From NCBI GenBank assembly GCA_009777135.1, contig WRMM01000015.1, forward strand, positions 1 to 15,766: a DNA stretch of 15,766 nucleotides, in the 5' to 3' direction. Positions 7,466 through 14,134 of this stretch are shown here, one piece after another. The stretch's first letter is position 1; every line of letters begins with the position of its first letter. The translations under genes and the position numbers were made by a program. The DNA is from Candidatus Fibrimonadales bacterium (GTDB taxonomy: Bacteria > Fibrobacterota > Fibrobacteria > Fibrobacterales > Fibrobacteraceae). The notes beneath the pieces are model-generated. The model was not told where the DNA came from, made no database searches, and worked only from the letters and a program-made list of their open reading frames with translations.

Positions 7466-9208
7466 CTAATTAAAAGCCGATCCAATTATAAACATTAAAG
7501 ATAGAAAAGAAAATAGACCTATAATGCAATATGCGGTTATTCTAATTGAAAAGTGTGAGATTTTATTTGCTCCATGCATTATGAAGGCACACAAAGGAAG
7601 TACTATCGGCATTATATATCTTGTATCTTGCATGCAAGAAAGTGGATACATTACTCTATTTGCGACAAGAGATGCTAACAGAGCAAGTAAAAATAACATT
7701 GCAGGGAAAAATTTTCTGTCACTGGCAAAAAGCCCTGCAATAAATAAAGCAAGCAAAGGAATAGTTATAGCCGCAAGCATTAGTGCTAAATTTTGACCAA
7801 AATTCGTATTCCAAACTTTGTACTCTCCAAATAGCGAACTTTTTATGGCAAAGTTTAAAAAATACTGTCTTCCTCCTTTATCGTTATACGTATCTAAATA
7901 AGGTACGGTTAAGTATTCTTTAACATCAAAATATGCGTAGTTGCCTAATGAATTGTTAACTTTTAATCTAGAATTAACTGTTGTTGTATTTGCTATATAA
8001 ACTTTTTCGCCTTTTATTGCAGTTATTATAGTTCTTCCTTGAGCGGCAAAAATTGATGCTAAAGCTATAGCTATGCAAATGGCTATTGTTTTTATAGAAG
8101 CTAATTTAAAAGAATGCAATGTTCCAATTAACCAAATCAAAATCCATGCACCTGCTACGGCCAAAGCAGTGCTTTTGAACATTATTCCAAGAGCAGCTCC
8201 AATACTTGCTAAGATCATATATTTTGCTTCCCGTTCGTTCCACCATTTTTGCGTATAGTAAATGCAAATGAACATTCCTAAATATGCTGGAACATCATTG
8301 CCTATTCTTGTAGAACATATAACGAAACCTGGCCAAGAAACAAAAAGCAATCCTGATAAAAATAAAAAACGACGGCGAAAATTTAAGTTTTGCAAAAAAG
8401 CAATTCCAAAAATAATAGAAATAAAAGAAATTAACAATGCAAATTTGACAAGGATATACTGGTAGTGTTCAGGGAAAAAATTTTTTATCGAAGCGCCAAA
8501 CAAATAGTATAACGGCGGGTGGTTTGAGCTCCATGTTTCTCCAACGGAAGGAATACGTGACTCATCTGCTATTATGTCTATGTACTCCAAATGCCCCAGA
8601 ACATCGTAAACTCTGTCAAAGATATCTGTATAAGATGAATACACAAGCCTTATCGCAATTCCCAAAATAATCAAAAATACAGCAGTTTTTGAAAAATTTA
8701 ATTTTTTCAAAATTAAGGCAGTGGTTATTAGCAGCAAAGCTGAAAATAAGATATGCTTAAATTCAACAGAAGAAAATCCAGTGCGCGCATAATCTATTCT
8801 CAATCCGCCAGGACCGCCATGGTTCTTTATCTGAAATTCAAATTTATTCAATCCTTCTTGTATATATTCAGAAAAATCAAGCACAGTTCCATTGTTGTAA
8901 TCACAAGAATTTTTTATTAATTCTTGCGGGAATTTTTTCTCATTTATTTCAATGCTTAAAATGCAGTCATCAGGAATAACTTTGTAGATAGCTTTTTTTT
9001 TGTTTTTAACATTTATATTAAAAGAAACTGAAAAATCTGAATTTTCTTGAATATTTTTTGAAATTGGAAGAGACTCAGCATAAGATACTCCATTTGTAGT
9101 TAATGCAACATTGCTGATACTCGTTTTTGGAATAATCCAAAATCCAGTAAATGCAAGCAGTGGCAGCAAGTAAAGTAAAGGTTCACGTAATTTTTTTATA
9201 ATTTCCAT
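7466..9208 (-). CDS. Polytopic GT-C glycosyltransferase, tandem paralogue with the same beta-rich insert
   Basis: A 580 aa membrane glycosyltransferase paralogous to the downstream gene. TM1 is about residues 10-27. The extracytoplasmic insert (about 30-150) carries PDDCILSIEINEKK and CDYNNGTVLDFSEYIQEGLN; the cysteines are again residues 82 and 102. The core has DRVYDVLGHLEYI (about 198-210), TWSSNHPPLYY (about 225-235), RIGNDVP, the shared GGRQYF and SLFGEY motifs, and a late RYIMPIVLP loop. The start overlaps the stop of the methyltransferase by one base (TAATG), so translation is coupled. Identity to the paralogue is clear over the whole length but far from complete, so the duplication is not recent and the two may use different acceptors or linkages. 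The DNA is very AT-rich (one 60-base line, 8401-8460, has only 13 G or C). Confidence 0.8.
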   Translation of the reverse strand: MEIIKKLREPLLYLLPLLAFTGFWIIPKTSISNVALTTNGVSYAESLPISKNIQENSDFSVSFNINVKNKKKAIYKVIPDDCILSIEINEKKFPQELIKNSCDYNNGTVLDFSEYIQEGLNKFEFQIKNHGGPGGLRIDYARTGFSSVEFKHILFSALLLITTALILKKLNFSKTAVFLIILGIAIRLVYSSYTDIFDRVYDVLGHLEYIDIIADESRIPSVGETWSSNHPPLYYLFGASIKNFFPEHYQYILVKFALLISFISIIFGIAFLQNLNFRRRFLFLSGLLFVSWPGFVICSTRIGNDVPAYLGMFICIYYTQKWWNEREAKYMILASIGAALGIMFKSTALAVAGAWILIWLIGTLHSFKLASIKTIAICIAIALASIFAAQGRTIITAIKGEKVYIANTTTVNSRLKVNNSLGNYAYFDVKEYLTVPYLDTYNDKGGRQYFLNFAIKSSLFGEYKVWNTNFGQNLALMLAAITIPLLALFIAGLFASDRKFFPAMLFLLALLASLVANRVMYPLSCMQDTRYIMPIVLPLCAFIMHGANKISHFSIRITAYCIIGLFSFLSLMFIIGSAFN

Positions 9209-9960
9209 TATCTTTCCATTTTATTTTGCGGAGAATCCTCTATTTTTCTGCATACTGCCAACAGAGACAGGCCTGGCAGGTAAATACGAAATAGCGCCAA
9301 AAAAGCGCAAATACGAAAATCAATGTTTAGAATGGCATAGATAAACCGTGTTATTATATGTTTTTCGCTAAAATTCCAGCCGCCAATACCTGTAGGCTTT
9401 GCTGTTTTTATTTTTTTTAACAACAAACCTGCTATACGCGCAAAAAATAAGCTAGAATAAAAATAATGACTTTTTTCTATGCAGAGATTCTGGGAACGTA
9501 TTAGAGTCAGCAATTGTTTTTTATTGTATCTGCGGTAGTGTTTTAAAAATATATCATGCTCGGAAAATAAAAATTGGAAAGCAGGCACAGTAATAAATAC
9601 CAAACCTCCTACAGGTATTTTTTCCAGTATTTTTTTTAAAAATACAGTTTCGTCTTCAATATGCTCAATAACATCCATAAGCATTGCGCCGCATTTGTCA
9701 TTTAAATTCGGAAGATCGGAAATATCGTTAAGGCAATGAATATTATCTATAACTTCTGATTTTTCGTTATATCCTGCATCTACCGCATATATAGGGCCGG
9801 GAATAAAAGATAATAGTTTTGATGCAAAAAAGTGATCTCCGGCGCCAATATCGGCTGCAGAACTCAAGTTGTGCTTTTTGACAATATTTAAAATACATTG
9901 CGCTCTTGACAATTCCCATGGATGGCGATTTTCATTTGATGTTTTCTCTATCAAATCCAT
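9208..9960 (-). CDS. Class I SAM-dependent methyltransferase
   Basis: A 250 aa methyltransferase of the Methyltransf_11/12 type. Motif I is ADIGAGDHFF (36-45), the acidic residue after beta-strand 2 is in YAVDAGY, and the post-motif acidic segment is LMDVIEHIEDE. Next come a beta-strand ending in TVPAFQFLFSEHD and HYRRYNKKQL, a pattern common in methyltransferases found with GtrA/GT2 genes. The C-terminal region has hydrophobic stretches (FFARIAGLLL and CAFLALFRIYLPGLSLLAV) that could touch the membrane, suggesting a lipid-linked or membrane-bound substrate. Its start overlaps the end of the GT2 gene by 10 bases and its stop overlaps the next start. It may methylate the polyprenyl-linked sugar or modify the glycan; the substrate cannot be read from the sequence. 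Confidence 0.82.
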   Translation of the reverse strand: MDLIEKTSNENRHPWELSRAQCILNIVKKHNLSSAADIGAGDHFFASKLLSFIPGPIYAVDAGYNEKSEVIDNIHCLNDISDLPNLNDKCGAMLMDVIEHIEDETVFLKKILEKIPVGGLVFITVPAFQFLFSEHDIFLKHYRRYNKKQLLTLIRSQNLCIEKSHYFYSSLFFARIAGLLLKKIKTAKPTGIGGWNFSEKHIITRFIYAILNIDFRICAFLALFRIYLPGLSLLAVCRKIEDSPQNKMER

Positions 9961-10895
9961 TGTTTTTCTTCCTGTACTATATATTGCGGCCTTTGTTTGG
10001 TTTCAGTATATATTTTTGCCATGTATTGCCCCAGTATGCCAGTGGTAAAAAGCTGAACTCCTGAACAAAAAAGGATTATGCAAATAGTTGATGCCCAGCC
10101 GTCTACAGGGTCACCAAACATTATTTTGCGAATAACTATAAGCATTATGAGTAAAAACGAAGCCAAAAATAACAAAATCCCCAATATAGAAGCTATGGCA
10201 AGAGGCTTTGACGAAAAAGCAATTATGCCATCAAAAGAATACAAAAGCAATTTCCCAAAAGACCATTTTGTTTCTCCCGTAGTTCGTCCAATATTTGTGT
10301 ATTCAAACCACTTTGTTTTAAAACCAAGCCATGGAAAAATTCCTTTTGAAAATCTATTCCTCTCCTGCAAAGCCAAGAATGCTTCTAAATATTTTCTATT
10401 CATCAAACGAAAATCACGTGCTCCATCTACAATTTCTATGTCAGAGAATTTTTTCATAAATGAGTAAAAACGCCTAGCGAAAAAAGAGCGAATTATTGGT
10501 TCTCCAATGCGGTTTACTCGTCGGGTTCCTGCGCAATCGTATTCTCCAGAAGCAACGGCTTCCAGCATTTGCGGAATAAGAGACGGCGGATCTTGCAAGT
10601 CTATATCCATGGTTGCTATAAATTGCCCGTTTGCTCTTTGCAACCCTGCAAGCATGGCAGCTTCTTTTCCAAAGTTGCGAGAAAAAGAAATATAATTTAC
10701 ATTATTATTCTGAGCAGCTAATTGCCGTAGAATGTTTAAGGTATTATCCGTTGAACCATCGTCTATAAAAATAAATTCAATCTGTTCGTTTATTTGCGCA
10801 AGTATTTTAATTGCTTCCTCATAAAATAAAGGGATGCTTGCATCTTCATTAAAACAGGGGATAATCACGGATAGATAGGGATTTGCTGTGCTCAT
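9951..10895 (-). CDS. GT2 polyprenyl-phosphate glycosyltransferase, GtrB/ArnC-like
   Basis: A 314 aa enzyme that joins a sugar from a nucleotide donor to undecaprenyl phosphate on the cytoplasmic face. Seen here are LSVIIPCFNE at the start, IDDGSTDNT, MDIDLQDPP with the metal-binding acidic motif, GETKWSFGKLL, two transmembrane helices (about 225-255 and 265-290) and a typical tail, LGQYMAKIYTETKQRP. The frame stays open upstream to 11123, but the start is placed at ATG 10895 (MSTANPYLS): family homology begins there and it forms an ATGA overlap with the upstream gene; the longer N-terminus would be antisense-like sequence inside the GtrA domain. It likely supplies the lipid-linked sugar for the GtrA domain encoded upstream and the GT-C enzymes downstream. 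Confidence 0.88.
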   Translation of the reverse strand: MSTANPYLSVIIPCFNEDASIPLFYEEAIKILAQINEQIEFIFIDDGSTDNTLNILRQLAAQNNNVNYISFSRNFGKEAAMLAGLQRANGQFIATMDIDLQDPPSLIPQMLEAVASGEYDCAGTRRVNRIGEPIIRSFFARRFYSFMKKFSDIEIVDGARDFRLMNRKYLEAFLALQERNRFSKGIFPWLGFKTKWFEYTNIGRTTGETKWSFGKLLLYSFDGIIAFSSKPLAIASILGILLFLASFLLIMLIVIRKIMFGDPVDGWASTICIILFCSGVQLFTTGILGQYMAKIYTETKQRPQYIVQEEKQWI

Positions 10896-11995
10896 ATTTT
10901 CCTTTTCTCCGCAAACACCACGTTGCGGCGCAGAGCGAAATTCAAAACAAAGCCGAGGCCTGCGGCAAGCGTTTTGGAAATAATGGCAGGGGCGCCTATA
11001 GCGTGGAAAGTCCACATTAGCCAGTAATCCGCAATGCCCATAATCACAACGCCAATCAAGTAGATAGAGAATTCTCCAAAAGTGCTCCACCTTGCCTTGT
11101 GCCTGAATAGAATTGTGATGCAAAGCAAATAATTAACAAGAGTGGAAGCAATATATGCAATTATAATGCTCGACTCTAATTCAAAAATAGCGGGCAGGGC
11201 GAAAAAATGATGCAATGCGGCGAATACGGCTACATTCACAGACAAAGAAAATCCGCCTATGAAAAAGTAGAGCAATAACTGCATGGGAATAGGAGCGGTG
11301 TTTGCAGAATAGTGCAAAATGCAATACAAAGCTCTAACGCCGTCTTTCCAGCCTATTTTTTTGCCTTCTTCGTATGAGCGAGGTTGATAATCAATAGCAC
11401 ATTCATAAACTCTGGCGTCAGATTGCGCAATCCTTGTCGTTAGCTCAGGCTCTATGCCAAAACGATTTTCTTTGAGCTTGGGGAGCATGGGCAGCAATGT
11501 CTCTCGGCGAAAAAGCTTATAGCAGGTTTCCATGTCTGTAATGTCAAGGTTTGTGCACATATTGGAAGCTATGGTCAAAGCTTGATTCATAAAGGTGTGC
11601 CAAAAATAAAGAACGCGGTGCGAGCTTGGACGCAAGTAACGGCTGCCAAAAACCACATCTGCCTTGTTTTCCAGCAACGGCTGCAAAAGCTCTGTGTATT
11701 GCAAAGGGTTGTATTCCAAATCCGCATCTTGAATGCCTATAAAATCGCCTTTTGCTTTTGCAAAGCCAGTGCGCAAAGCGGCGCCCTTGCCTCTATTGAT
11801 TTCATGTTTTAAAACATGGATTTCTGGATGTTCCTGTGCCAGCTCATTTGCTATAGCCAGGCTGTTGTCTTTTGATTTATCGTCAACAATTACTATTTCC
11901 AAATCTATGCCAGAATTTTTCAATTCCAAGCATTTTTTTACGCACTTTTTTAATGAACGTTCCTCATTGTAGCATGGAATTACAAGAGTTAGCAT
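10892..11995 (-). CDS. GT2 (DPM1-like) and GtrA domain fusion protein
   Basis: A 367 aa two-domain protein. Residues 1-220 are a GT2 polyprenyl-phosphate sugar transferase of DPM1 type: LTLVIPCYNEE, IVDDKSKDNS, GIQDADLEYNP with the DxD-like site, and VFGSRYL. Residues about 235-365 are a GtrA domain of four membrane helices (for example LLLYFFIGGFSLSVNVAVFA), the family thought to flip or present polyprenyl-linked sugars across the membrane. The fusion is a known architecture that couples synthesis and translocation. Its ATG lies 2 bases after the SPOR gene stop, with AAGGTAG at that stop as a ribosome binding site, and its stop overlaps the next start (ATGA). This gene is less AT-rich than the GT-C genes at the end of the operon. 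Confidence 0.88.
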   Translation of the reverse strand: MLTLVIPCYNEERSLKKCVKKCLELKNSGIDLEIVIVDDKSKDNSLAIANELAQEHPEIHVLKHEINRGKGAALRTGFAKAKGDFIGIQDADLEYNPLQYTELLQPLLENKADVVFGSRYLRPSSHRVLYFWHTFMNQALTIASNMCTNLDITDMETCYKLFRRETLLPMLPKLKENRFGIEPELTTRIAQSDARVYECAIDYQPRSYEEGKKIGWKDGVRALYCILHYSANTAPIPMQLLLYFFIGGFSLSVNVAVFAALHHFFALPAIFELESSIIIAYIASTLVNYLLCITILFRHKARWSTFGEFSIYLIGVVIMGIADYWLMWTFHAIGAPAIISKTLAAGLGFVLNFALRRNVVFAEKRKI

Positions 11996-11997
11996 TG

Positions 11998-12414
11998 CTA
12001 CCTTATTCTAATGACAAATGCAGATATATTGTACAAAGAAAGCTCTCTGGCTTTATCTTCTGCCTCTGATTTTTTTCTGAAGTTCCCGCCTCTGAGTTTA
12101 TAGAAGGGTGCGTCAAAAATCATTTGGATTTCGTAGCCGGTTTGGGTTCTTAGCGTTGCCCGCCTAGCTTGTGCGGCATCAAAATTTACAATGGCATCAA
12201 ATTGCAAAACGTATGCTTCGTTTGATTCCTTGCCTGTGCTCTTAGGCAGCGGAACTTCGCTGTAGCTTGTGCGGTGCGAGGAATCCAAAGGCGGAAGCTG
12301 GAACTCCTTGCCTCTGAAAAGCGAATCTAAATCGGTTGGGACTTCGCTGTTTGCGAAAACCAGAAAAGACATAAAAAATGTCGCTGCTGCTATATGTTTT
12401 GCTATTTTTGCCAT
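11998..12414 (-). CDS. Secreted SPOR-domain protein
   Basis: A 138 aa exported protein. The first 21-23 residues (MAKIAKHIAAATFFMSFLVF, then ANS) are a signal peptide. A polar, proline-rich linker follows, and residues about 67-138 match a SPOR repeat domain, opening with AYVLQFDA and containing PFYKLRGGNFRKKSEAEDKA and ending FVIRIR. SPOR domains bind peptidoglycan stripped of stem peptides, mostly at division sites. An in-frame start at 12471 exists, but ATG 12414 is preferred because it gives a clean signal peptide and reduces overlap with the divergent gene. It is the first gene of the leftward operon, 2 bases before the GT2-GtrA fusion. A direct role in glycosylation is not evident. Confidence 0.8.
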   Translation of the reverse strand: MAKIAKHIAAATFFMSFLVFANSEVPTDLDSLFRGKEFQLPPLDSSHRTSYSEVPLPKSTGKESNEAYVLQFDAIVNFDAAQARRATLRTQTGYEIQMIFDAPFYKLRGGNFRKKSEAEDKARELSLYNISAFVIRIR

Positions 12415-12415
12415 A

Positions 12416-13207
12416 ATGAGATTTCTTTTTTCAAATCGCTCAATACAAAATAGTAAAAAAATTGACATCAAACACTGGATTAGGGTTTGGATTTTGATTA
12501 TTATAGCAGGTTTGCTTACCTGGTACGGCAGAATTTACGAGCCAAAGCCTGTGTTGACCCGCGTAAATGAGTTTGCGGTTTGGATAATGCCCCATAAAAA
12601 CGGCTTGGGAGCGCTGGCTGTTCTGCCAAATGACGACAATGATTCAAATAACATTAAAACAGGCCTAAGAATTTGGATTTCGCCTCCAGACTCGCTTTTG
12701 CTTTTTGAGCAGAACAGCGCTCTTAGATACAGAGGCAAAAACATAGCGGTAGTTGGGGATAGCTTGAACGACAAGCTAAAAGAGGATATGCTTTCCACTT
12801 TGGATGCCAACGGGAATTTTTACTGGCTTGGTCCTTTTAACAAAGAGCTTACGGGCGAAGATATTTTTGCGGAGCTGAAATTTTTTGACGGCAAGCCTCA
12901 AGACTACATTTTTGACCTTATATACGAGGGTTATAAGCTCCGTTTTTTTGGTTCTCAAATTGCGTTGGATTCAGTTGCGCCAGAGCCTCTGAGCGTGGCA
13001 ATTCTGATGTTCAAGCCCCAAAATGAACCGCCTTTCTTAAATGATGATCAGGTTCAGGCTTTGATTTGGAATGGAAAAAACGAAGGTTTGAATTTCAGCC
13101 GCATTGCGTTGAACCATCCTAATGCAATGGCTTTGATTTCTGATAACAAAAAGTATGGACTAGGAGCCAGACGACTGCATATTAAAGACTGGGACCCGGG
13201 TTATTAA
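12416..13207 (+). CDS. Membrane-anchored protein of unknown function
   Basis: A 263 aa protein not recognised as a known family. Residues about 18-37 (HWIRVWILIIIAGLLTWYG) form one membrane helix; the short, basic N-terminus suggests an N-in, C-out anchor. The rest is predicted to be extracytoplasmic with many beta-like strands (GKNIAVVGDSLND, FDLIYEGYKLRFFGSQ, LSVAILMFK, MALISD). The order of strands faintly recalls the C-terminal half of ComEC or metallo-beta-lactamase folds, but the metal-binding histidine clusters are absent, so this is not claimed. The frame is open back to 12269, but that extension would lie antisense to the SPOR gene; ATG 12416 starts immediately before the anchor. There is no Shine-Dalgarno sequence. 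It ends 257 bases before the pilin gene. Confidence 0.65.
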   Translation: MRFLFSNRSIQNSKKIDIKHWIRVWILIIIAGLLTWYGRIYEPKPVLTRVNEFAVWIMPHKNGLGALAVLPNDDNDSNNIKTGLRIWISPPDSLLLFEQNSALRYRGKNIAVVGDSLNDKLKEDMLSTLDANGNFYWLGPFNKELTGEDIFAELKFFDGKPQDYIFDLIYEGYKLRFFGSQIALDSVAPEPLSVAILMFKPQNEPPFLNDDQVQALIWNGKNEGLNFSRIALNHPNAMALISDNKKYGLGARRLHIKDWDPGY

Positions 13208-13222
13208 TCTATAAAAAACAAA

Positions 13223-13254
13223 GTCGCATTTAAAGGAAGGTTTAAATGCTACAC
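13223..13254 (+). repeat. Palindromic element E1 with GGAAGG centre
   Basis: The element consists of GTC, arm GCATTTAAA (13226-13234), centre GGAAGG (13235-13240), arm TTTAAATGC (13241-13249), then TACAC. The arms extend to 12 bases with one mismatch. Its 24-base core is the exact reverse complement of the core of the second element at 13381-13404, while the outer GTC and TACAC are in the same direction in both. Confidence 0.88.
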
Positions 13255-13377
13255 CTATAATATAGATTATTTTTTCGATTTGTGACCATTTTTTTTAATT
13301 TTAGTCATTTTTTAGTAATTTTTCGTCAAAAAACCGTCATTTTGCCCCTATTTTATCTTTTTTTTCAGCGGTCAAAT
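13255..13377. other. Noncoding spacer of phased T/A tracts between the two elements
   Basis: No gene is seen. The stretch is dominated by T runs and one A run centred near 13272, 13292, 13310, 13321, 13330, 13341, 13352 and 13361, mostly about one helical turn apart, a pattern expected to bend DNA. GTCA words recur at 13304, 13325, 13336 and 13371, with TGAC at 13283. TATAAT occurs at 13256-13261, but no good -35 box precedes it at 16-18 bases. The pilin promoter is not clear: TTGCTG (13414) with TAGGCT 17 bases on is the best, weak, candidate. Confidence 0.6.
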
Positions 13378-13409
13378 GTCGCATTTAAACCTTCCTTTAA
13401 ATGCTACAC
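13378..13409 (+). repeat. Palindromic element E2 with CCTTCC centre
   Basis: The element consists of GTC, GCATTTAAA (13381-13389), CCTTCC (13390-13395), TTTAAATGC (13396-13404) and TACAC. It is identical to E1 over all 32 bases except that the central hexamer is reverse-complemented. It lies 55 bases upstream of the pilin start codon, a position where it could affect promoter activity or form a leader hairpin. Confidence 0.88.
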
Positions 13410-13464
13410 GAGGTTGCTGAAAATCGTGTAAAAGAGTAGGCTTGTTTAAAACAAGGAGGACGTT

Positions 13465-14031
13465 ATGTCTACTCAAAAATTCAAAAAGGGTTTTACCCTT
13501 ATCGAGCTAATGGTTGTTATAGTGATCATTGGCATTCTAGCCGCCATCGCCATACCAAAGCTGTTCGGAATGACCGCAAAGGCAAAAGCACAGGAGATTG
13601 GTCCAGCTGCCGGCACATGGAGCAAATTGCAAACTGCGTATGTCTTGGAAAAAGGCAGCCCAGGCAGTTTTGTTGATATTTCCTATATCCCTCCCGGTGG
13701 AGATCCGAACAGTTTTACTTGCCAAACAAATCCAGATTATGATTCTACTGATGACGATTCCTCACCATGTTTAAATTCAGGCGTACCAAGCTCAACTCCT
13801 AACTTTACTTATGAAGGCACTACGTCAGGGACTGGCCCTACTGCTGCCGCTTCATGGCAAGCTTCCATGAATACTGGGCTAGGCAACGGATGCGATGAAT
13901 TGGCACACGGAATATGGAAAGCAGAGCATGACATTACTTTTAATGGAGGAATAATACCTAAAATGACAAATGCACTTAATGCATGTGGTGCTTTAACTCC
14001 CAACTTCGAAGCAATTGGAAAAAAACAATAG
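13465..14031 (+). CDS. pilA: Type IV pilin (major pilin-like)
   Basis: A 188 aa prepilin. The leader MSTQKFKKG is short and basic and is cleaved after Gly9 by prepilin peptidase; the mature protein begins FTLIELMVV, with Phe1 for N-methylation and the essential Glu5, followed by the hydrophobic helix ending in AIAIPKLF. The sequence after the helix (AKAQEIGPAAGTWSKLQTAY) is of a style I associate with Fibrobacter pilins. The globular head has four cysteines in two pairs (about residues 80 and 98; 140 and 172), so two disulfides are possible. A very strong ribosome binding site, AAGGAGGA, ends 4 bases before the ATG, fitting an abundant product. The gene stands alone, without assembly genes, between two structured noncoding blocks. 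Confidence 0.92.
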   Translation: MSTQKFKKGFTLIELMVVIVIIGILAAIAIPKLFGMTAKAKAQEIGPAAGTWSKLQTAYVLEKGSPGSFVDISYIPPGGDPNSFTCQTNPDYDSTDDDSSPCLNSGVPSSTPNFTYEGTTSGTGPTAAASWQASMNTGLGNGCDELAHGIWKAEHDITFNGGIIPKMTNALNACGALTPNFEAIGKKQ

Positions 14032-14044
14032 GACCAACCGACTA

Positions 14045-14134
14045 TAGCGCGCCTAGCGGTTTCCTTATTCCGCTATGTGTAGCCAAAGGTCGTTTGGTGT
14101 CCTCGCTTTGGCGAGGATGCGCTGTTGTTTTTTT
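14045..14134 (+). ncRNA. Pilin 3' region: three hairpins enclosed by a short stem, then a T tract
   Basis: Three consecutive stems can be drawn: TAGCGG with CCGCTA (14054-14059/14070-14075); CCAAA with TTTGG (14083-14087/14093-14097); and TCCTCGC with GCGAGGA around a TTTG loop (14100-14106/14111-14117). AGCGC (14045) can pair with GCGCT (14119-14123) to close a three-way-branched fold. Seven T residues follow at 14128-14134, but 10 bases after the strongest hairpin, so it is not a textbook terminator. It may be the pilin transcript's 3' end or a separate small RNA; no known family was matched. Confidence 0.45.

Noticed and set aside
10078..10467. A 129-codon open frame on the plus strand inside the GT2 gene
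   Set aside because: It is a shadow of the minus-strand glycosyltransferase, which has clear family motifs.
10896..11123. A 76-residue N-terminal extension of the GtrB-like GT2
   Set aside because: It is antisense-like sequence within the GtrA domain of the upstream gene in another frame; family homology begins at the ATG at 10895.
12269..12415. A 49-residue N-terminal extension of the anchored unknown protein
   Set aside because: It lies entirely antisense to the SPOR gene, and the membrane anchor with a normal N-terminus begins after ATG 12416.
12415..12471. An upstream in-frame start for the SPOR gene
   Set aside because: The extension would place a second hydrophobic stretch before a complete signal peptide and overlap the divergent gene.
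13403..13418. Sigma-54 promoter ahead of the pilin
   Set aside because: TTGCT is present at 13414-13418, but the GG of the -24 element is missing at the required distance.
14045..14125. tRNA-like cloverleaf
   Set aside because: There is no TTC-type T loop, no 7-base anticodon loop on a 5-base stem and no CCA-type acceptor end; the stems have the wrong lengths.
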